Source: Saprospiraceae bacterium (lineage in GTDB: Bacteria; Bacteroidota; Bacteroidia; Chitinophagales; Saprospiraceae). Taken from it: a DNA stretch of 64,000 nt. The notes under the pieces are model-generated. The model was not told the origin of the DNA. It saw only the letters and a list, made by a program, of their open reading frames with translations, and made no database searches. The stretch lies in assembly GCA_016718505.1 (NCBI GenBank), contig JADKDE010000002.1, positions 744,001 through 808,000 on the forward strand. Direction: 5' to 3'. Shown here piece by piece: positions 1-10,316 of this stretch (positions are counted from its first letter, which is position 1; each line of letters opens with the position of its first letter). The position numbers and the translations under genes are program-made.

Positions 1-2559
1 GGTGAGCATAATTCTAGGTGGTATCGTTTTGTGCCTCAGGTAGGTGGCACTTTAACCATTGATATCGCTCCCTCTGCTAGTCGTGATGATTATGATTTTG
101 CCTTGTGGCAATCCAATAATTGCAGTAATTTGGGAACTCCCTTGCGATGTAATTATTGTGATGGAAATGGGGCTACTGGGATTGGTCCTGCAGGAACACA
201 ACCCTCTGTTCCAGTTTCATTTGGTTGTAATAACTATAGCAGTACGGTTAATGTCACAGCAGGCTTGACTTATTATTTATTAGTAAATGGATTCGGTTTT
301 CCTCAAGATCCTACTTATAATATTACTTTTGGAGGGACAGCCTCCCTGAATTGTAGCATAGTTTGTGCCACTCCTACAGTAAATAATACCATTACTGCGA
401 CCACCTGCGGGTTGCCAAATGGTGCAATTAACCTTTCTGTTGGTGGAGGAGTGTTGCCTTATACATTCAATTGGTCAAATGGTTCATCTGCACAAAATAT
501 TTCAGCTTTAGCAGCAAATACATATACAGTTACAGTTACAACAGCTAGTGTTCCTCCTTGTAGTACCACTGCCAGTTTTATTGTGGCTGCTTCTTCTAAT
601 ACTGTTGTAGCAGGTATCTCGGGTAATTTAACCATCTGTCCTGGAGGTTCAACTAGTTTGACGGCAACGGGAGGAGGCAACTATACTTGGAGTAATGGGC
701 GAGGTACCGCTGGAAACAATATTACAGCAATTGGAACTTATACTGTTACCGTTACTAATGCGGTTGGATGTAAAAGTACGTCAAGTGTATCGATTGTCCA
801 AGCTGTGACTACCGCTTCGATTAGTGGGGCAACTACGATGTGTAGTGGGGGTAGTACGACCTTGACTGCCAGTGGTGGTGGTACTTATCTTTGGAATAAT
901 GGAAGAGTGACCGCTGCAAGCAACATCACCGCAGCAGGTACATATACCGTAACAGTTACAAATAATGGCTGTACGAGCACAGCCCAATCAATAGTATCAT
1001 TAACAAACGTCACAGCCTCCATAAGCGGAGCAACCACGATGTGTAGTGGGGGTAGTACGACCTTGACTGCCAGTGGTGGTGGTACTTATCTTTGGAATAA
1101 TGGAAGAGTGACCGCTGCAAACAACATCACTGCAGCAGGAACATATACTGTAACAGTAACAAATAATGGCTGTACGAGCACAGCCCAATCAATAGTAACA
1201 TTAACAAACGTCACAGCCTCCATAAGCGGGGCAACTACGATGTGTAGTGGGGGTAGTACGACCTTGACTGCCAGTGGTGGTGGTACTTATCTTTGGAATA
1301 ATGGAAGAGTGACCGCTGCAAACAACATCACCGCAGCAGGTACATATACTGTAACAGTTACAAATAATGGCTGTACGAGCACAGCCCAATCAATAGTAAC
1401 ATTAACAAACGTCACAGCCTCCATAAGCGGAGCAACTACGATGTGTAGTGGGGGTAGTACGACCTTGACTGCGAGTGGCGGAGGTACTTATCTTTGGAAT
1501 AATGGTAGGGTGACCGCTGCAAACAACATCACCTCAGCAGGTACATATACTGTAACAGTTACAAATAATGGCTGTACGAGCACAGCCCAATCAATAGTAT
1601 CATTAACAAACGTCACAGCCGCCATAAGCGGAGCAACTACGATGTGTAGTGGGGGTAGTACGACCTTGACTGCGAGTGGCGGAGGTACTTATCTTTGGAA
1701 TAATGTTAGGGTGACCGCTGCAAACAACATCACTGCAGCAGGAACATATACGGTAACAGTAACGAACAATGGCTGTACAAGTACCGCCCAAACGACAGTA
1801 ACAGTAACCAATATAACAGCGTCAATAAGTGGCGCATCGACGCTATGTACGGGAGGCAGCACGACGCTCACAGCCTCAGGCGGAGGCACTTATTTATGGA
1901 GTAATAGCCCGACAACAGCAGTTAACGTGGTAACAGGCCCAGGAACATATACGGTAACAGTAACGAACAATGGCTGTACAAGTACCGCCCAAACGACAGT
2001 AACAGTAACCAATATAACAGCGTCAATAAGTGGCGCATCGACGCTATGTACGGGAGGCAGCACGACGCTCACAGCCTCAGGCGGAGGCACTTATTTATGG
2101 AGTAATAGCCCAACAACGGCAGTTAACGTGGTAACAGGCCCAGGAACATATACGGTAACAGTAACGAACAATGGCTGTACAAGTACCGCCCAAACGACAG
2201 TAACAGTAACCAATATAACAGCGTCAATAAGTGGCGCATCGACGCTATGTACGGGAGGCAGTACGACGCTCACAGCCTCAGGCGGAGGCACTTATTTATG
2301 GAGTAATAGCCCGACAACAGCAGTTAACGTGGTAATAGACCTAGGAACATATACGGTAACAGTAACGAACAATGGCTGTACAAGTACCGCCCAAACGACA
2401 GTAACAGTAACCAATATAACAGCGTCAATAAGTGGCGCATCGACGCTATGTACGGGAGGCAGCACGACGCTCACAGCCTCAGGCGGAGGTACTTATTTAT
2501 GGAGTAATAGCCCGACAACAGCAGTTAACGTGGTAACAGACCAGGAACATATACGGTAA
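1..2559 (+). CDS. giant adhesin, segment 1 (5' partial at window edge)
   Basis: The frame is open from base 1, so the true start and signal peptide lie upstream of the window. The first 115 or so residues (WYRFVPQVGGTLTIDI near the start, then YYLLVNGFG) resemble the beta-sandwich domains common in exported Bacteroidota proteins. One divergent Ig/SprB-like unit follows, then five near-identical units with TMCSGGSTTL and the first units of the TLCTGGSTTL class. Each 67-residue unit holds two cysteines about 43 residues apart. The stop at 2559 is caused by a one-base deletion near 2540 (AGACCAGG where sister units have AGGCCCAGG), and the repeat continues in the next frame. Confidence 0.8.
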   Translation, partial: GEHNSRWYRFVPQVGGTLTIDIAPSASRDDYDFALWQSNNCSNLGTPLRCNYCDGNGATGIGPAGTQPSVPVSFGCNNYSSTVNVTAGLTYYLLVNGFGFPQDPTYNITFGGTASLNCSIVCATPTVNNTITATTCGLPNGAINLSVGGGVLPYTFNWSNGSSAQNISALAANTYTVTVTTASVPPCSTTASFIVAASSNTVVAGISGNLTICPGGSTSLTATGGGNYTWSNGRGTAGNNITAIGTYTVTVTNAVGCKSTSSVSIVQAVTTASISGATTMCSGGSTTLTASGGGTYLWNNGRVTAASNITAAGTYTVTVTNNGCTSTAQSIVSLTNVTASISGATTMCSGGSTTLTASGGGTYLWNNGRVTAANNITAAGTYTVTVTNNGCTSTAQSIVTLTNVTASISGATTMCSGGSTTLTASGGGTYLWNNGRVTAANNITAAGTYTVTVTNNGCTSTAQSIVTLTNVTASISGATTMCSGGSTTLTASGGGTYLWNNGRVTAANNITSAGTYTVTVTNNGCTSTAQSIVSLTNVTAAISGATTMCSGGSTTLTASGGGTYLWNNVRVTAANNITAAGTYTVTVTNNGCTSTAQTTVTVTNITASISGASTLCTGGSTTLTASGGGTYLWSNSPTTAVNVVTGPGTYTVTVTNNGCTSTAQTTVTVTNITASISGASTLCTGGSTTLTASGGGTYLWSNSPTTAVNVVTGPGTYTVTVTNNGCTSTAQTTVTVTNITASISGASTLCTGGSTTLTASGGGTYLWSNSPTTAVNVVIDLGTYTVTVTNNGCTSTAQTTVTVTNITASISGASTLCTGGSTTLTASGGGTYLWSNSPTTAVNVVTDQEHIR

Positions 2560-5000
2560 CAGTAACGAACAATGGCTGTACAAGTACCGCCCAAACGACA
2601 GTAACAGTAACCAATATAACAGCGTCAATAAGTGGCGCATCGACGCTATGTACGGGAGGCAGCACGACGCTCACAGCCTCAGGCGGAGGCACTTATTTAT
2701 GGAGTAATAGCCCAACAACGGCAGTTAACGTGGTAACATACCAGGAACATATACGGTAACAGTAACGAACAATGGCTGTACAAGTACCGCCCAAACGACA
2801 GTAACAGTAACCAATATAACAGCGTCAATAAGTGGCGCATCGACGCTATGTACGGGAGGCAGTACGACGCTCACAGCCTCAGGCGGAGGCACTTATTTAT
2901 GGAGTAATAGCCCGACAACAGCAGTTAACGTGGTAACATACCAGGAACATATACGGTAACAGTAACGAACAATGGCTGTACAAGTACCGCCCAAACGACA
3001 GTAACAGTAACCAATATAACAGCGTCAATAAGTGGCGCATCGACGCTATGTACGGGAGGCAGTACGACGCTCACAGCCTCAGGCGGAGGCACTTATTTAT
3101 GGAGTAATAGCCCGACAACAGCAGTAAACGTGGTAACAGGCCCAGGAACATATACGGTAACAGTAACGAACAATGGCTGTACAAGTACCGCCCAAACGAC
3201 AGTAACAGTAACCAATATAACAGCGTCAATAAGTGGCGCATCGACGCTATGTACGGGAGGCAGTACGACGCTCACAGCCTCAGGCGGAGGCACTTATTTA
3301 TGGAGTAATAGCCCGACAACAGCAGTAAATGTGGTAACAGGCCCAGGAACATATACGGTAACAGTAACGAACAATGGCTGTACAAGTACCGCCCAAACGA
3401 CAGTAACAGTAACCAATATAACAGCGTCAATAAGTGGCGCATCGACGTTATGTACGGGAGGCAGTACGACGCTCACAGCCTCAGGCGGAGGCACTTATTT
3501 ATGGAGTAATAGCCCGACAACAGCAGTAAATGTGGTAACAGGCCCAGGAACATATACGGTAACAGTAACGAACAATGGCTGTACAAGTACCGCCCAAACG
3601 ACAGTAACAGTAACCAATATAACAGCGTCAATAAGTGGCGCATCGACGTTATGTACGGGAGGCAGCACGACGCTCACAGCCTCAGGCGGAGGCACTTATT
3701 TATGGAGTAATAGCCCGACAACAGCAGTAAACGTGGTAACAGACCAGGAACATATACGGTAACAGTAACGAACAATGGCTGTACAAGTACCGCCCAAAAG
3801 ACAGTAACAGTAACCAATATAACAGCGTCAATAAGTGGCGCATCGACGTTATGTACGGGAGGCAGCACGACGCTCACAGCCTCAGGCGGAGGTACTTATT
3901 TATGGAGTAATAGCCCGACAACAGCAGTAAACGTGGTAACAGGCCCAGGAACATATACGGTAACAGTAACGAACAATGGCTGTACAAGTACCGCCCAAAC
4001 GACAGTAACAGTAACCAATATAACAGCGTCAATAAGTGGCGCATCGACGTTATGTACGGGAGGCAGCACGACGCTCCAGCCTCAGGCGGAGGCACTTATT
4101 TATGGAGTAATAGCCCAACAACGGCAGTTAACGTGGTAATATACCAGGAACATATACGGTAACAGTAACGAACAATGGCTGTACAAGTACCGCCCAAACG
4201 ACAGTAACAGTAACCAATATAACAGCGTCAATAAGTGGCGCATCGACGCTATGTACGGGAGGCAGCACGACGCTCACAGCCTCAGGCGGAGGCACTTATT
4301 TATGGAGTAATAGCCCGACAACAGCAGTAAATGTGGTAACATACCAGGAACATATACGGTAACAGTAACGAACAATGGCTGTACAAGTACCGCCCAAACG
4401 ACAGTAGCAGTAACCAATATAACAGCGTCAATAAGTGGCGCATCGACGTTATGTACGGGAGGCAGCACGACGCTCACAGCCTCAGGCGGAGGCACTTATT
4501 TATGGAGTAATAGCCCGACAACAGCAGTAAACGTGGTAACAGGCCCAGGAACATATACGGTAACAGTAACGAACAATGGCTGTACAAGTACCGCCCAAAC
4601 GACAGTAACAGTAACCAATATAACAGCGTCAATGAGTGGCGCATCGACGTTATGTACGGGAGGCAGCACTACGCTCACAGCCTCAGGCGGAGGCACTTAT
4701 TTATGGAGTAATAGCCCGACAATAGCAGTAAACGTGGTAACAGGCCCAGGAACATATACGGTAACAGTAACGAACAATGGCTGTACAAGTACCGCCCAAA
4801 CGACAATAACAGTAACCAATATAACAGCGTCAATAAGTGGAGCGACGACTATGTGTACAGGCGGCAATGCTACTTTGACAGCAAGTGGCGGTGGCACCTA
4901 CCTATGGAACAACGGTCCAACCACTGCGGTTAATATTGTGAATTCATCAGGAACATATTCTGTAACTGTCACCAATAGTGGATGCACAAGTACTGCACAA
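800..5000 (+). repeat. tandem array 1: about 21 units of 201 bp
   Basis: The spacing is 201 bp in unbroken units and 200 bp in units with a deletion. Five units of a TGTAGTGGGGG class lie at about 800-1800. Fifteen units of a TGTACGGGAGG class follow (markers near 1849, 2045, 2246, 2447, 2647, 2847, 3047, 3248, 3449, 3650, 3850, 4051, 4251, 4451, 4652). One final variant unit lies at about 4850. Many adjacent units differ by only a few bases, which suggests recent amplification or gene conversion. Each unit encodes a 67-residue Ig-like module with a cysteine pair. Confidence 0.9.
2941..3762 (+). CDS. giant adhesin, segment 2 (readable frame between breaks)
   Basis: The frame between the deletions near 2940 and 3742 carries four 67-residue units of the TLCTGGSTTL class, almost identical at DNA level. 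An internal GTG at 3130 is the first plausible start triplet, but there is no sign that translation begins there. This is a fragment of the locus, not a separate gene. Two further breaks, near 2540 and 2740, separate it from segment 1. Confidence 0.55.
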   Translation, partial: PGTYTVTVTNNGCTSTAQTTVTVTNITASISGASTLCTGGSTTLTASGGGTYLWSNSPTTAVNVVTGPGTYTVTVTNNGCTSTAQTTVTVTNITASISGASTLCTGGSTTLTASGGGTYLWSNSPTTAVNVVTGPGTYTVTVTNNGCTSTAQTTVTVTNITASISGASTLCTGGSTTLTASGGGTYLWSNSPTTAVNVVTGPGTYTVTVTNNGCTSTAQTTVTVTNITASISGASTLCTGGSTTLTASGGGTYLWSNSPTTAVNVVTDQEHIR

Positions 5001-6251
5001 ACAAATCTAACAATTACGAATATCACAGCAGGAGTAAGCGTAACCCAACCGACGTGTGGACAAAACAATGGCTCTATAAGCGTCACCCCAAGCACAGGAT
5101 CGACCTATGCATGGACAGGAGGCTTGACTGGACAAAACCCATTGAATGTAGGCCCAGGTACTTATACGGTAACAGTAACAGAAACGGTATCAGGCTGTAC
5201 AAGCAGTACAAGCTTTACGTTAAATGCGTCAACCAATATCACAGCAGGTGGAAGCGTAACACAACCGACGTGTGGCCAAACCAATGGCTCCATCAGCGTG
5301 ACACCAAGTACAGGATCGACCTATGCATGGACAGGCGGTTTGAGTGGACAAAATCCATTGAATGTAGGCCCTGGAACATATACGGTAACAGTAACTGAAA
5401 CGGCATCGGGCTGTACAAGTAGTACAAGCTTTACGGTTAATGCTTCAGGCAATATTGCGGCAGGAGGAAGCGTAACCCAACCAACGTGTGGCCAAAACAA
5501 TGGCTCCATCAGCGTGACACCAATTTCAGGAGTAACCTATGCATGGACAGGAGGTTTGAGTGGACAAAACCCATTGAATGTAGGCCCAGGAACTTATACG
5601 GTAACAGTAACAGAAACGGCATCGGGCTGTACAAGCAGTACAAGCTTTACAGTTAATGCGTCAACCAATATCACAGCAGGAGGAAGCGTAACACAACCGA
5701 CATGTGGACAAAACAATGGCTCCATCAGCGTGACACCAAGCACAGGAGTAACTTATGCATGGACTGGCGGGTTAAGTGGACAAAACCCATTAAACGTAGG
5801 CCCAGGTACTTATACGGTAACAGTAACAGAAACGGTATCAGGCTGTACAAGCAGTACAAGCTTTACGGTAAATGCGTCAACCAATATCACAGCAGGAGGA
5901 AGCGTAACACAACCGACGTGTGGCCAAACCAATGGCTCCATCAGCGTGACACCAAGTACAGGATCGACCTATGCATGGACAGGCGGTTTGAGTGGACAAA
6001 ATCCATTGAATGTAGGCCCAGGAACATATACGGTAACAGTAACAGAAACGGCGTCGGGCTGTACATCAAGCACGGACTTTACGATTAATGCGTCAACCAA
6101 TATCACAGCAGGAGGAAACGTAACGCAACCAACATGTGGGCAAACCAATGGTTCCATCAGCGTGACCCCAAGCACAGGATCGACCTATGCATGGACTGGC
6201 GGCTTGAGTGGACAAAATCCATTGAACGTAGACCAGGAACTTATACGGTAA
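4533..6251 (+). CDS. giant adhesin, segment 3 (end of array 1, most of array 2)
   Basis: The first units are the last copies of the 201-bp class, ending in a variant unit with TMCTGGNATL near 4850. From about 5030 a second family begins: 72-residue units with QPTCGQ(T/N)NGSISVTP, YAWTGGLSGQNPLN and ETASGCTSSTSF. They share the Cys-about 43 residues-Cys layout of array 1. The frame ends at 6251 because of a deletion near 6231 (GTAGACCAGG where sister units have GTAGGCCCAGG). The internal start at 4533 is only the first GTG after the previous break. Confidence 0.65.
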   Translation: MVTGPGTYTVTVTNNGCTSTAQTTVTVTNITASMSGASTLCTGGSTTLTASGGGTYLWSNSPTIAVNVVTGPGTYTVTVTNNGCTSTAQTTITVTNITASISGATTMCTGGNATLTASGGGTYLWNNGPTTAVNIVNSSGTYSVTVTNSGCTSTAQTNLTITNITAGVSVTQPTCGQNNGSISVTPSTGSTYAWTGGLTGQNPLNVGPGTYTVTVTETVSGCTSSTSFTLNASTNITAGGSVTQPTCGQTNGSISVTPSTGSTYAWTGGLSGQNPLNVGPGTYTVTVTETASGCTSSTSFTVNASGNIAAGGSVTQPTCGQNNGSISVTPISGVTYAWTGGLSGQNPLNVGPGTYTVTVTETASGCTSSTSFTVNASTNITAGGSVTQPTCGQNNGSISVTPSTGVTYAWTGGLSGQNPLNVGPGTYTVTVTETVSGCTSSTSFTVNASTNITAGGSVTQPTCGQTNGSISVTPSTGSTYAWTGGLSGQNPLNVGPGTYTVTVTETASGCTSSTDFTINASTNITAGGNVTQPTCGQTNGSISVTPSTGSTYAWTGGLSGQNPLNVDQELIR

Positions 6252-6750
6252 CAGTAACAGAAACGACATCGGGTTGTACATCAAGAACGGACTTCACGAT
6301 TAATGCGTCAACCAATATCACAGCCGGAGGAAGCGTAAAGCCACCAACATGCGGGCAAACCAATGGCTCCATCAGCGTGACACCAAGTACAGGATCGACC
6401 TATGCATGGACAGGCGGTTTGAGTGGACAAAACCCATTGAATGTAGCCAGGAACTTATACAGTAACAGTAACAGAAACGGTATCGGGTTGTACAAGCAGT
6501 ACAAGCTTTACAGTTAATGCTTCGGCAAGTATTACAGCAGGAGGAAGTGTATTGCAACCAACGTGCGGATTGGATAATGGCTCCATCAGCGTGACCCCAA
6601 GCACAGGATCGACGTATGCATGGACAGGAAGTTTGAGTGGACAAAACCCATTGAACGTAGGCCCTGGAACTTATACAGTAACAGTAACAGAAACGGCGTC
6701 GGGCTGTACAAGCAGTACAAGCTTTGTAGTAAATATATCGACGAATTTAA
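5040..6750 (+). repeat. tandem array 2: 8 units of 216 bp
   Basis: Marker CAACC-x-AC(G/A)TG(T/C)GG recurs at about 5047, 5263, 5479, 5695, 5911, 6127, 6342 and 6556. Units encode 72-residue modules with TCGQxNGSISVTPSTG and GPGTYTVTVTETxSGC. The TACGGTAACAGTAACAGAAAC segment is shared in style with array 1, so the two arrays probably come from one ancestral module. Units six and seven carry deletions at the same GGCCCAGG position as array 1. Confidence 0.9.
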
Positions 6751-9700
6751 TCGCCTCAATTACTGGAAACTTGAGCATATGTGCAGGATCGAATGCGACC
6801 CTAAGTGGCACTGGAGGAACGACCTATACGTGGAGTGATGGTTTTGTAGGCAATCCAAATATTGTAAGTGTGGCAGGTACCTATACGGTGAGCGTCAGCG
6901 ATGGCGTTTGCGTATCTACGAGCAGTGTTGAGGTAGTAAACATAGCGAGTGTAAGTGTAAATATAACGGGGCCGTCATCCATATGTCCAGGTGGAAGCCA
7001 AACATTGAGTGTAGGAGGAGGCTTTAGCCAATATAATTGGTCAACTGGAGGTACAAGCAATATGATAGTAGTGAATGCGGCAGGATTTTATACAGTGACG
7101 GTAACGAATGCAAGTGGATGTAAGGGAACCTCGAGCAAAGAAATTATAGAAACGGTGGTTACACCACCAAGTATAACACCAGCATCACCAGTTTTATGCC
7201 CAAGCAGCGTAGTAGTGTTGGATGCGGGATCAGGCTATAGTGGGTATATTTGGAGTACAGGATCGAGTTCAAGAACGACGACTGTAAATATGGCAGGTAC
7301 CTATACTGTAACGGTAACCCAGGGCGGATGTCAAGCGACAGGCGAGGTAGTAGTGACTGCAAGTACGTTGGTACCGCCAGTGATAACACCATCACCAGTG
7401 GTATTGTGTCCAGGCGAAGTCGAGACGATAGATGCGGGATCAGGTTATAATACGTATGTATGGAGTACGGGAGCAGTGAGCCAATCGATCAATATAACAA
7501 CGGGAGGTACATACCGAGTGACGGTAGGAGATGGCGAGTGTACAGCAGTAGGAAGTTTGACGGCGACAAATGGATTATCTCCGACACCGAGTATATCACC
7601 AATAACTGCAGCCATATGCGCAGGCTCGAGTATAGAATTGGTAGCAGATAGTGGCTATAGCAGCTATGAATGGTCAACAGGAGACAATGTGGATAGAACG
7701 ACGGTGAATATGGTAGGAACCTATACAGTTACGGTGACGAATGCGAATGGCTGTAAAGGGACATCGAGTCGTCAAGTTGTGTTGAGTGCGGGCTTAAATC
7801 CAAGTATAACACCAGGCAATCCGCAGATTTGTTTGGGTTCAGATGTAGAGTTGGATGCAGGCTCGGGATATGCAACATATAGTTGGTCAGAAGGCTCTGG
7901 CAGTCAACAAATAACAGTTTCGATTGCAGGATTTTATACAGTGACGGTGACGAATGTGTCTGGCTGTAGTGGAACGACGAGTGTAGAGGTGATACAGAGT
8001 GCTTCGTTGGCACCTGTAATAAATCCAGCGGTACCATCAATCTGCTCAGGATCTAGCGTAGTATTGGATGCTGGGAATGGTTATGATACCTATGAATGGA
8101 GTGTCGCAGGCCAAATGAGTCAGACCTTAACGGTATCGATGTCAGGAACCTATACGGTAACGGTAACACGAGGCGGCTGTAGTGGAACATCGAGTGTAGT
8201 AGTTCAAAACGTACCGAACCCAGTAGCGGGAATAACTGGAGATATGAGTATCTGTTCAGGTCAAACCACGCAGCTGGTGGCGACGGGAGGTAGTGGCTAC
8301 GATTGGAGTGAAGTGGGCAATAGCACCAATACATTGACGATAAATCCAACGACGACGACGGTATATACGGTAACAGTGACGAATAATGGGTGTAGATCGA
8401 CGACGAGTGCCACAGTAGTAGTGAGGCCATCGATACAAAGTACGTCCAGTTTGACGCATACACGATGCGGGCAGAGTAATGGACAGATAAATTTAACAGT
8501 GAGTGGGGGCGCAGGAGGCTATACGTATAGATGGAATCCAAATTTGGGAAATCTAGAGGATCCAAGCAATTTGGCAGCAGGAGGTTATGCATTGACGATA
8601 ACGGATGCGATAGGCTGTACCTTTAGGGGCAGCTATGATATAACCCCATCAGAGAGTTTGCAGATCACCACTTTCCCAACAGGAACGTTGTGTAATCAGC
8701 AAAATGGAAGACTGGACGTATTCCCAACCAATGGCCAAGGAGTTTATACATATGTATTGCCGCCATATCCAACGAATACCACGGGCGAGTTTTTGAATAT
8801 GACATCAGGTAATTACGTATTGACGGTAACCGATGGCTTAGGCTGTAGGACGACGACAAGCGTCGTGATTGCACCATCGAGTTTACCGAGCTTTACAGCG
8901 ACAAGCACTCCAACTCGATGTGGATTGAACGATAATGGACAGATATTGATTACAAGTTCAGGAGGACCTATGCCGCATTTGTTCAACATAGGTGATGGGA
9001 ATGGATTTGTGCCAGACCGTCAGTTTGACTTTTTAGCTTCAGGAACATACCGAGTATCTATATCTGATGCCAATGGCTGTATCAATACCCAAACTGTACA
9101 AGTAGCAAGTTCTGTGGCAATGAGTCTGAATACGACATCTACGGGAACTCGATGCGATGGACCAACAGGAACGATCAGAATCCAAGTTGGAGGAGGAGGC
9201 ACGCAGCCATATATATTTGACATAGGTATCGCCAGTCAAGGCGGTATCACTGCAAATAATTATACATTCGGAACTTTGGCAGCAGGTACCTATACAGTTA
9301 CGGTGACGGATTTCTGGGGCTGTACAGCTATAAGACAGACGACGGTGACCTCACCAAGTGGTTTGACGGCATCTACGAATACGACAAACGCACAATGCAG
9401 TAGGACAGATGGAAGTTTACAAGTATCGACAATGGGTGGCTCAAGTCCATTCACTTATACGCTTCAAGGTGGTACCCAAAATGGAACGGGCTTGTTCACT
9501 AATTTGGGGTCAGGAACTTATGCAGTAACGGTACAAGACAAAGATGGATGTAGTTTTGTGACGAATGGAGCGGTTGGAAATGCTAGTGGTCAAACGATAA
9601 CAGGAGTAAATACAAGCGTAGCAAAATGTACGAGTTCGACGGGAGGATTGAGTATCCAAGTGAGCGGAGGACTAAGCCCATATACGTATGTGGTAACGGG

Positions 9701-10316
9701 TCAAACACCAAATAGCACGGGAGTATTCACAAATCTAAGTACGGGAATGTATGGATTGACGGTTACCGACCAATCTGGTTGTGTGGCAGTGAGTACCGCC
9801 CAGATCAATTCAGTGAATGGAATGAGTTTGAATAGCAGTATAATCAACACGAGTTGTGGCTTGAACAATGGCCAATTAGACGTATCGGTGATAGGTGGAA
9901 TGGCACCATATACGTATGTGATGAGTGGACCAGGCGTTGCACCGCCGTATATAGACTTAGGCTCAGGTACATATAGCGTGACAGTAACGGATGCGAATGG
10001 CTGTGTTCGAGAATTGACAAATCTAACCGTAGGAGTATCGACCGCGTTGAATGGCAGCTTGAGTATCGTGTCGGCTACGTGTGGACAAAGCAATGGATCT
10101 ATCAGCGTAGTAAATCTCAATGGAGGACCAAATTATACCTATAGCATGGGAACGCCACAGACAACCGGCGTATTCAATAATCTAAGCTCAGGCTCCTATG
10201 ATATAACGGTGAATGATAGCCAGGGCTGTATATTGGTGATGAACGGCCAAGTGAACTCCGGGCAGTACTTTGACGTTGACGAGCAGCAGCAGCCCAGCCA
10301 GTTGTGGACAAAATAA
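6552..10316 (+). CDS. giant adhesin, segment 4 (SprB-like Ig repeats)
   Basis: This is the longest unbroken frame of the locus, 1254 residues. It starts in the last unit of array 2 and runs through non-identical Ig-like repeats of about 65-85 residues. Early ones have SICPGGSQTL / GTYTVTVTNASGCKG signatures. From about 8440 they change to SprB style, with a Cys-Gly-x-x-(N/D)-G-x-(I/L) start and a GxYxxTVTDxxGC end. It is Ser/Thr/Gly/Asn-rich with very little lysine. It ends near 10270, where one base appears inserted after the Gly-Gln codons; the same repeat continues one frame over. Confidence 0.7.
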   Translation: MQPTCGLDNGSISVTPSTGSTYAWTGSLSGQNPLNVGPGTYTVTVTETASGCTSSTSFVVNISTNLIASITGNLSICAGSNATLSGTGGTTYTWSDGFVGNPNIVSVAGTYTVSVSDGVCVSTSSVEVVNIASVSVNITGPSSICPGGSQTLSVGGGFSQYNWSTGGTSNMIVVNAAGFYTVTVTNASGCKGTSSKEIIETVVTPPSITPASPVLCPSSVVVLDAGSGYSGYIWSTGSSSRTTTVNMAGTYTVTVTQGGCQATGEVVVTASTLVPPVITPSPVVLCPGEVETIDAGSGYNTYVWSTGAVSQSINITTGGTYRVTVGDGECTAVGSLTATNGLSPTPSISPITAAICAGSSIELVADSGYSSYEWSTGDNVDRTTVNMVGTYTVTVTNANGCKGTSSRQVVLSAGLNPSITPGNPQICLGSDVELDAGSGYATYSWSEGSGSQQITVSIAGFYTVTVTNVSGCSGTTSVEVIQSASLAPVINPAVPSICSGSSVVLDAGNGYDTYEWSVAGQMSQTLTVSMSGTYTVTVTRGGCSGTSSVVVQNVPNPVAGITGDMSICSGQTTQLVATGGSGYDWSEVGNSTNTLTINPTTTTVYTVTVTNNGCRSTTSATVVVRPSIQSTSSLTHTRCGQSNGQINLTVSGGAGGYTYRWNPNLGNLEDPSNLAAGGYALTITDAIGCTFRGSYDITPSESLQITTFPTGTLCNQQNGRLDVFPTNGQGVYTYVLPPYPTNTTGEFLNMTSGNYVLTVTDGLGCRTTTSVVIAPSSLPSFTATSTPTRCGLNDNGQILITSSGGPMPHLFNIGDGNGFVPDRQFDFLASGTYRVSISDANGCINTQTVQVASSVAMSLNTTSTGTRCDGPTGTIRIQVGGGGTQPYIFDIGIASQGGITANNYTFGTLAAGTYTVTVTDFWGCTAIRQTTVTSPSGLTASTNTTNAQCSRTDGSLQVSTMGGSSPFTYTLQGGTQNGTGLFTNLGSGTYAVTVQDKDGCSFVTNGAVGNASGQTITGVNTSVAKCTSSTGGLSIQVSGGLSPYTYVVTGQTPNSTGVFTNLSTGMYGLTVTDQSGCVAVSTAQINSVNGMSLNSSIINTSCGLNNGQLDVSVIGGMAPYTYVMSGPGVAPPYIDLGSGTYSVTVTDANGCVRELTNLTVGVSTALNGSLSIVSATCGQSNGSISVVNLNGGPNYTYSMGTPQTTGVFNNLSSGSYDITVNDSQGCILVMNGQVNSGQYFDVDEQQQPSQLWTK

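Noticed and set aside
781..4897. Series of 60-74-codon minus-strand open frames, about 201 bp apart, with MPPPEAVSVVLPPVH-type starts
   Set aside because: They are the antisense of the array 1 coding units; each has the repeat period and no independent start context. The plus strand carries the conserved module.
4982..6088. Plus-strand open frames 4982-5398 and 5702-6088 in a second frame of array 2
   Set aside because: They lie inside the repeat coding frame and give Lys/Arg/Trp-rich sequence without domain character.
2535..6450. Programmed ribosomal frameshifting or phase variation at the repeated deletion site
   Set aside because: The site is not a slippery heptamer or a homopolymer tract, most sister units keep the normal frame, and the same deletion context occurs in coaD. 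A sequencing artefact is simpler.
800..6750. CRISPR array
   Set aside because: Repeats are 201 and 216 bp long, contiguous, and translate to one protein; there are no short repeats with unique spacers and no cas genes.
8053..8592. 179-codon minus-strand open frame in the SprB-like region
   Set aside because: It is antisense to well-conserved Ig-like repeats, is Ser/Leu/Tyr-rich and matches no family.
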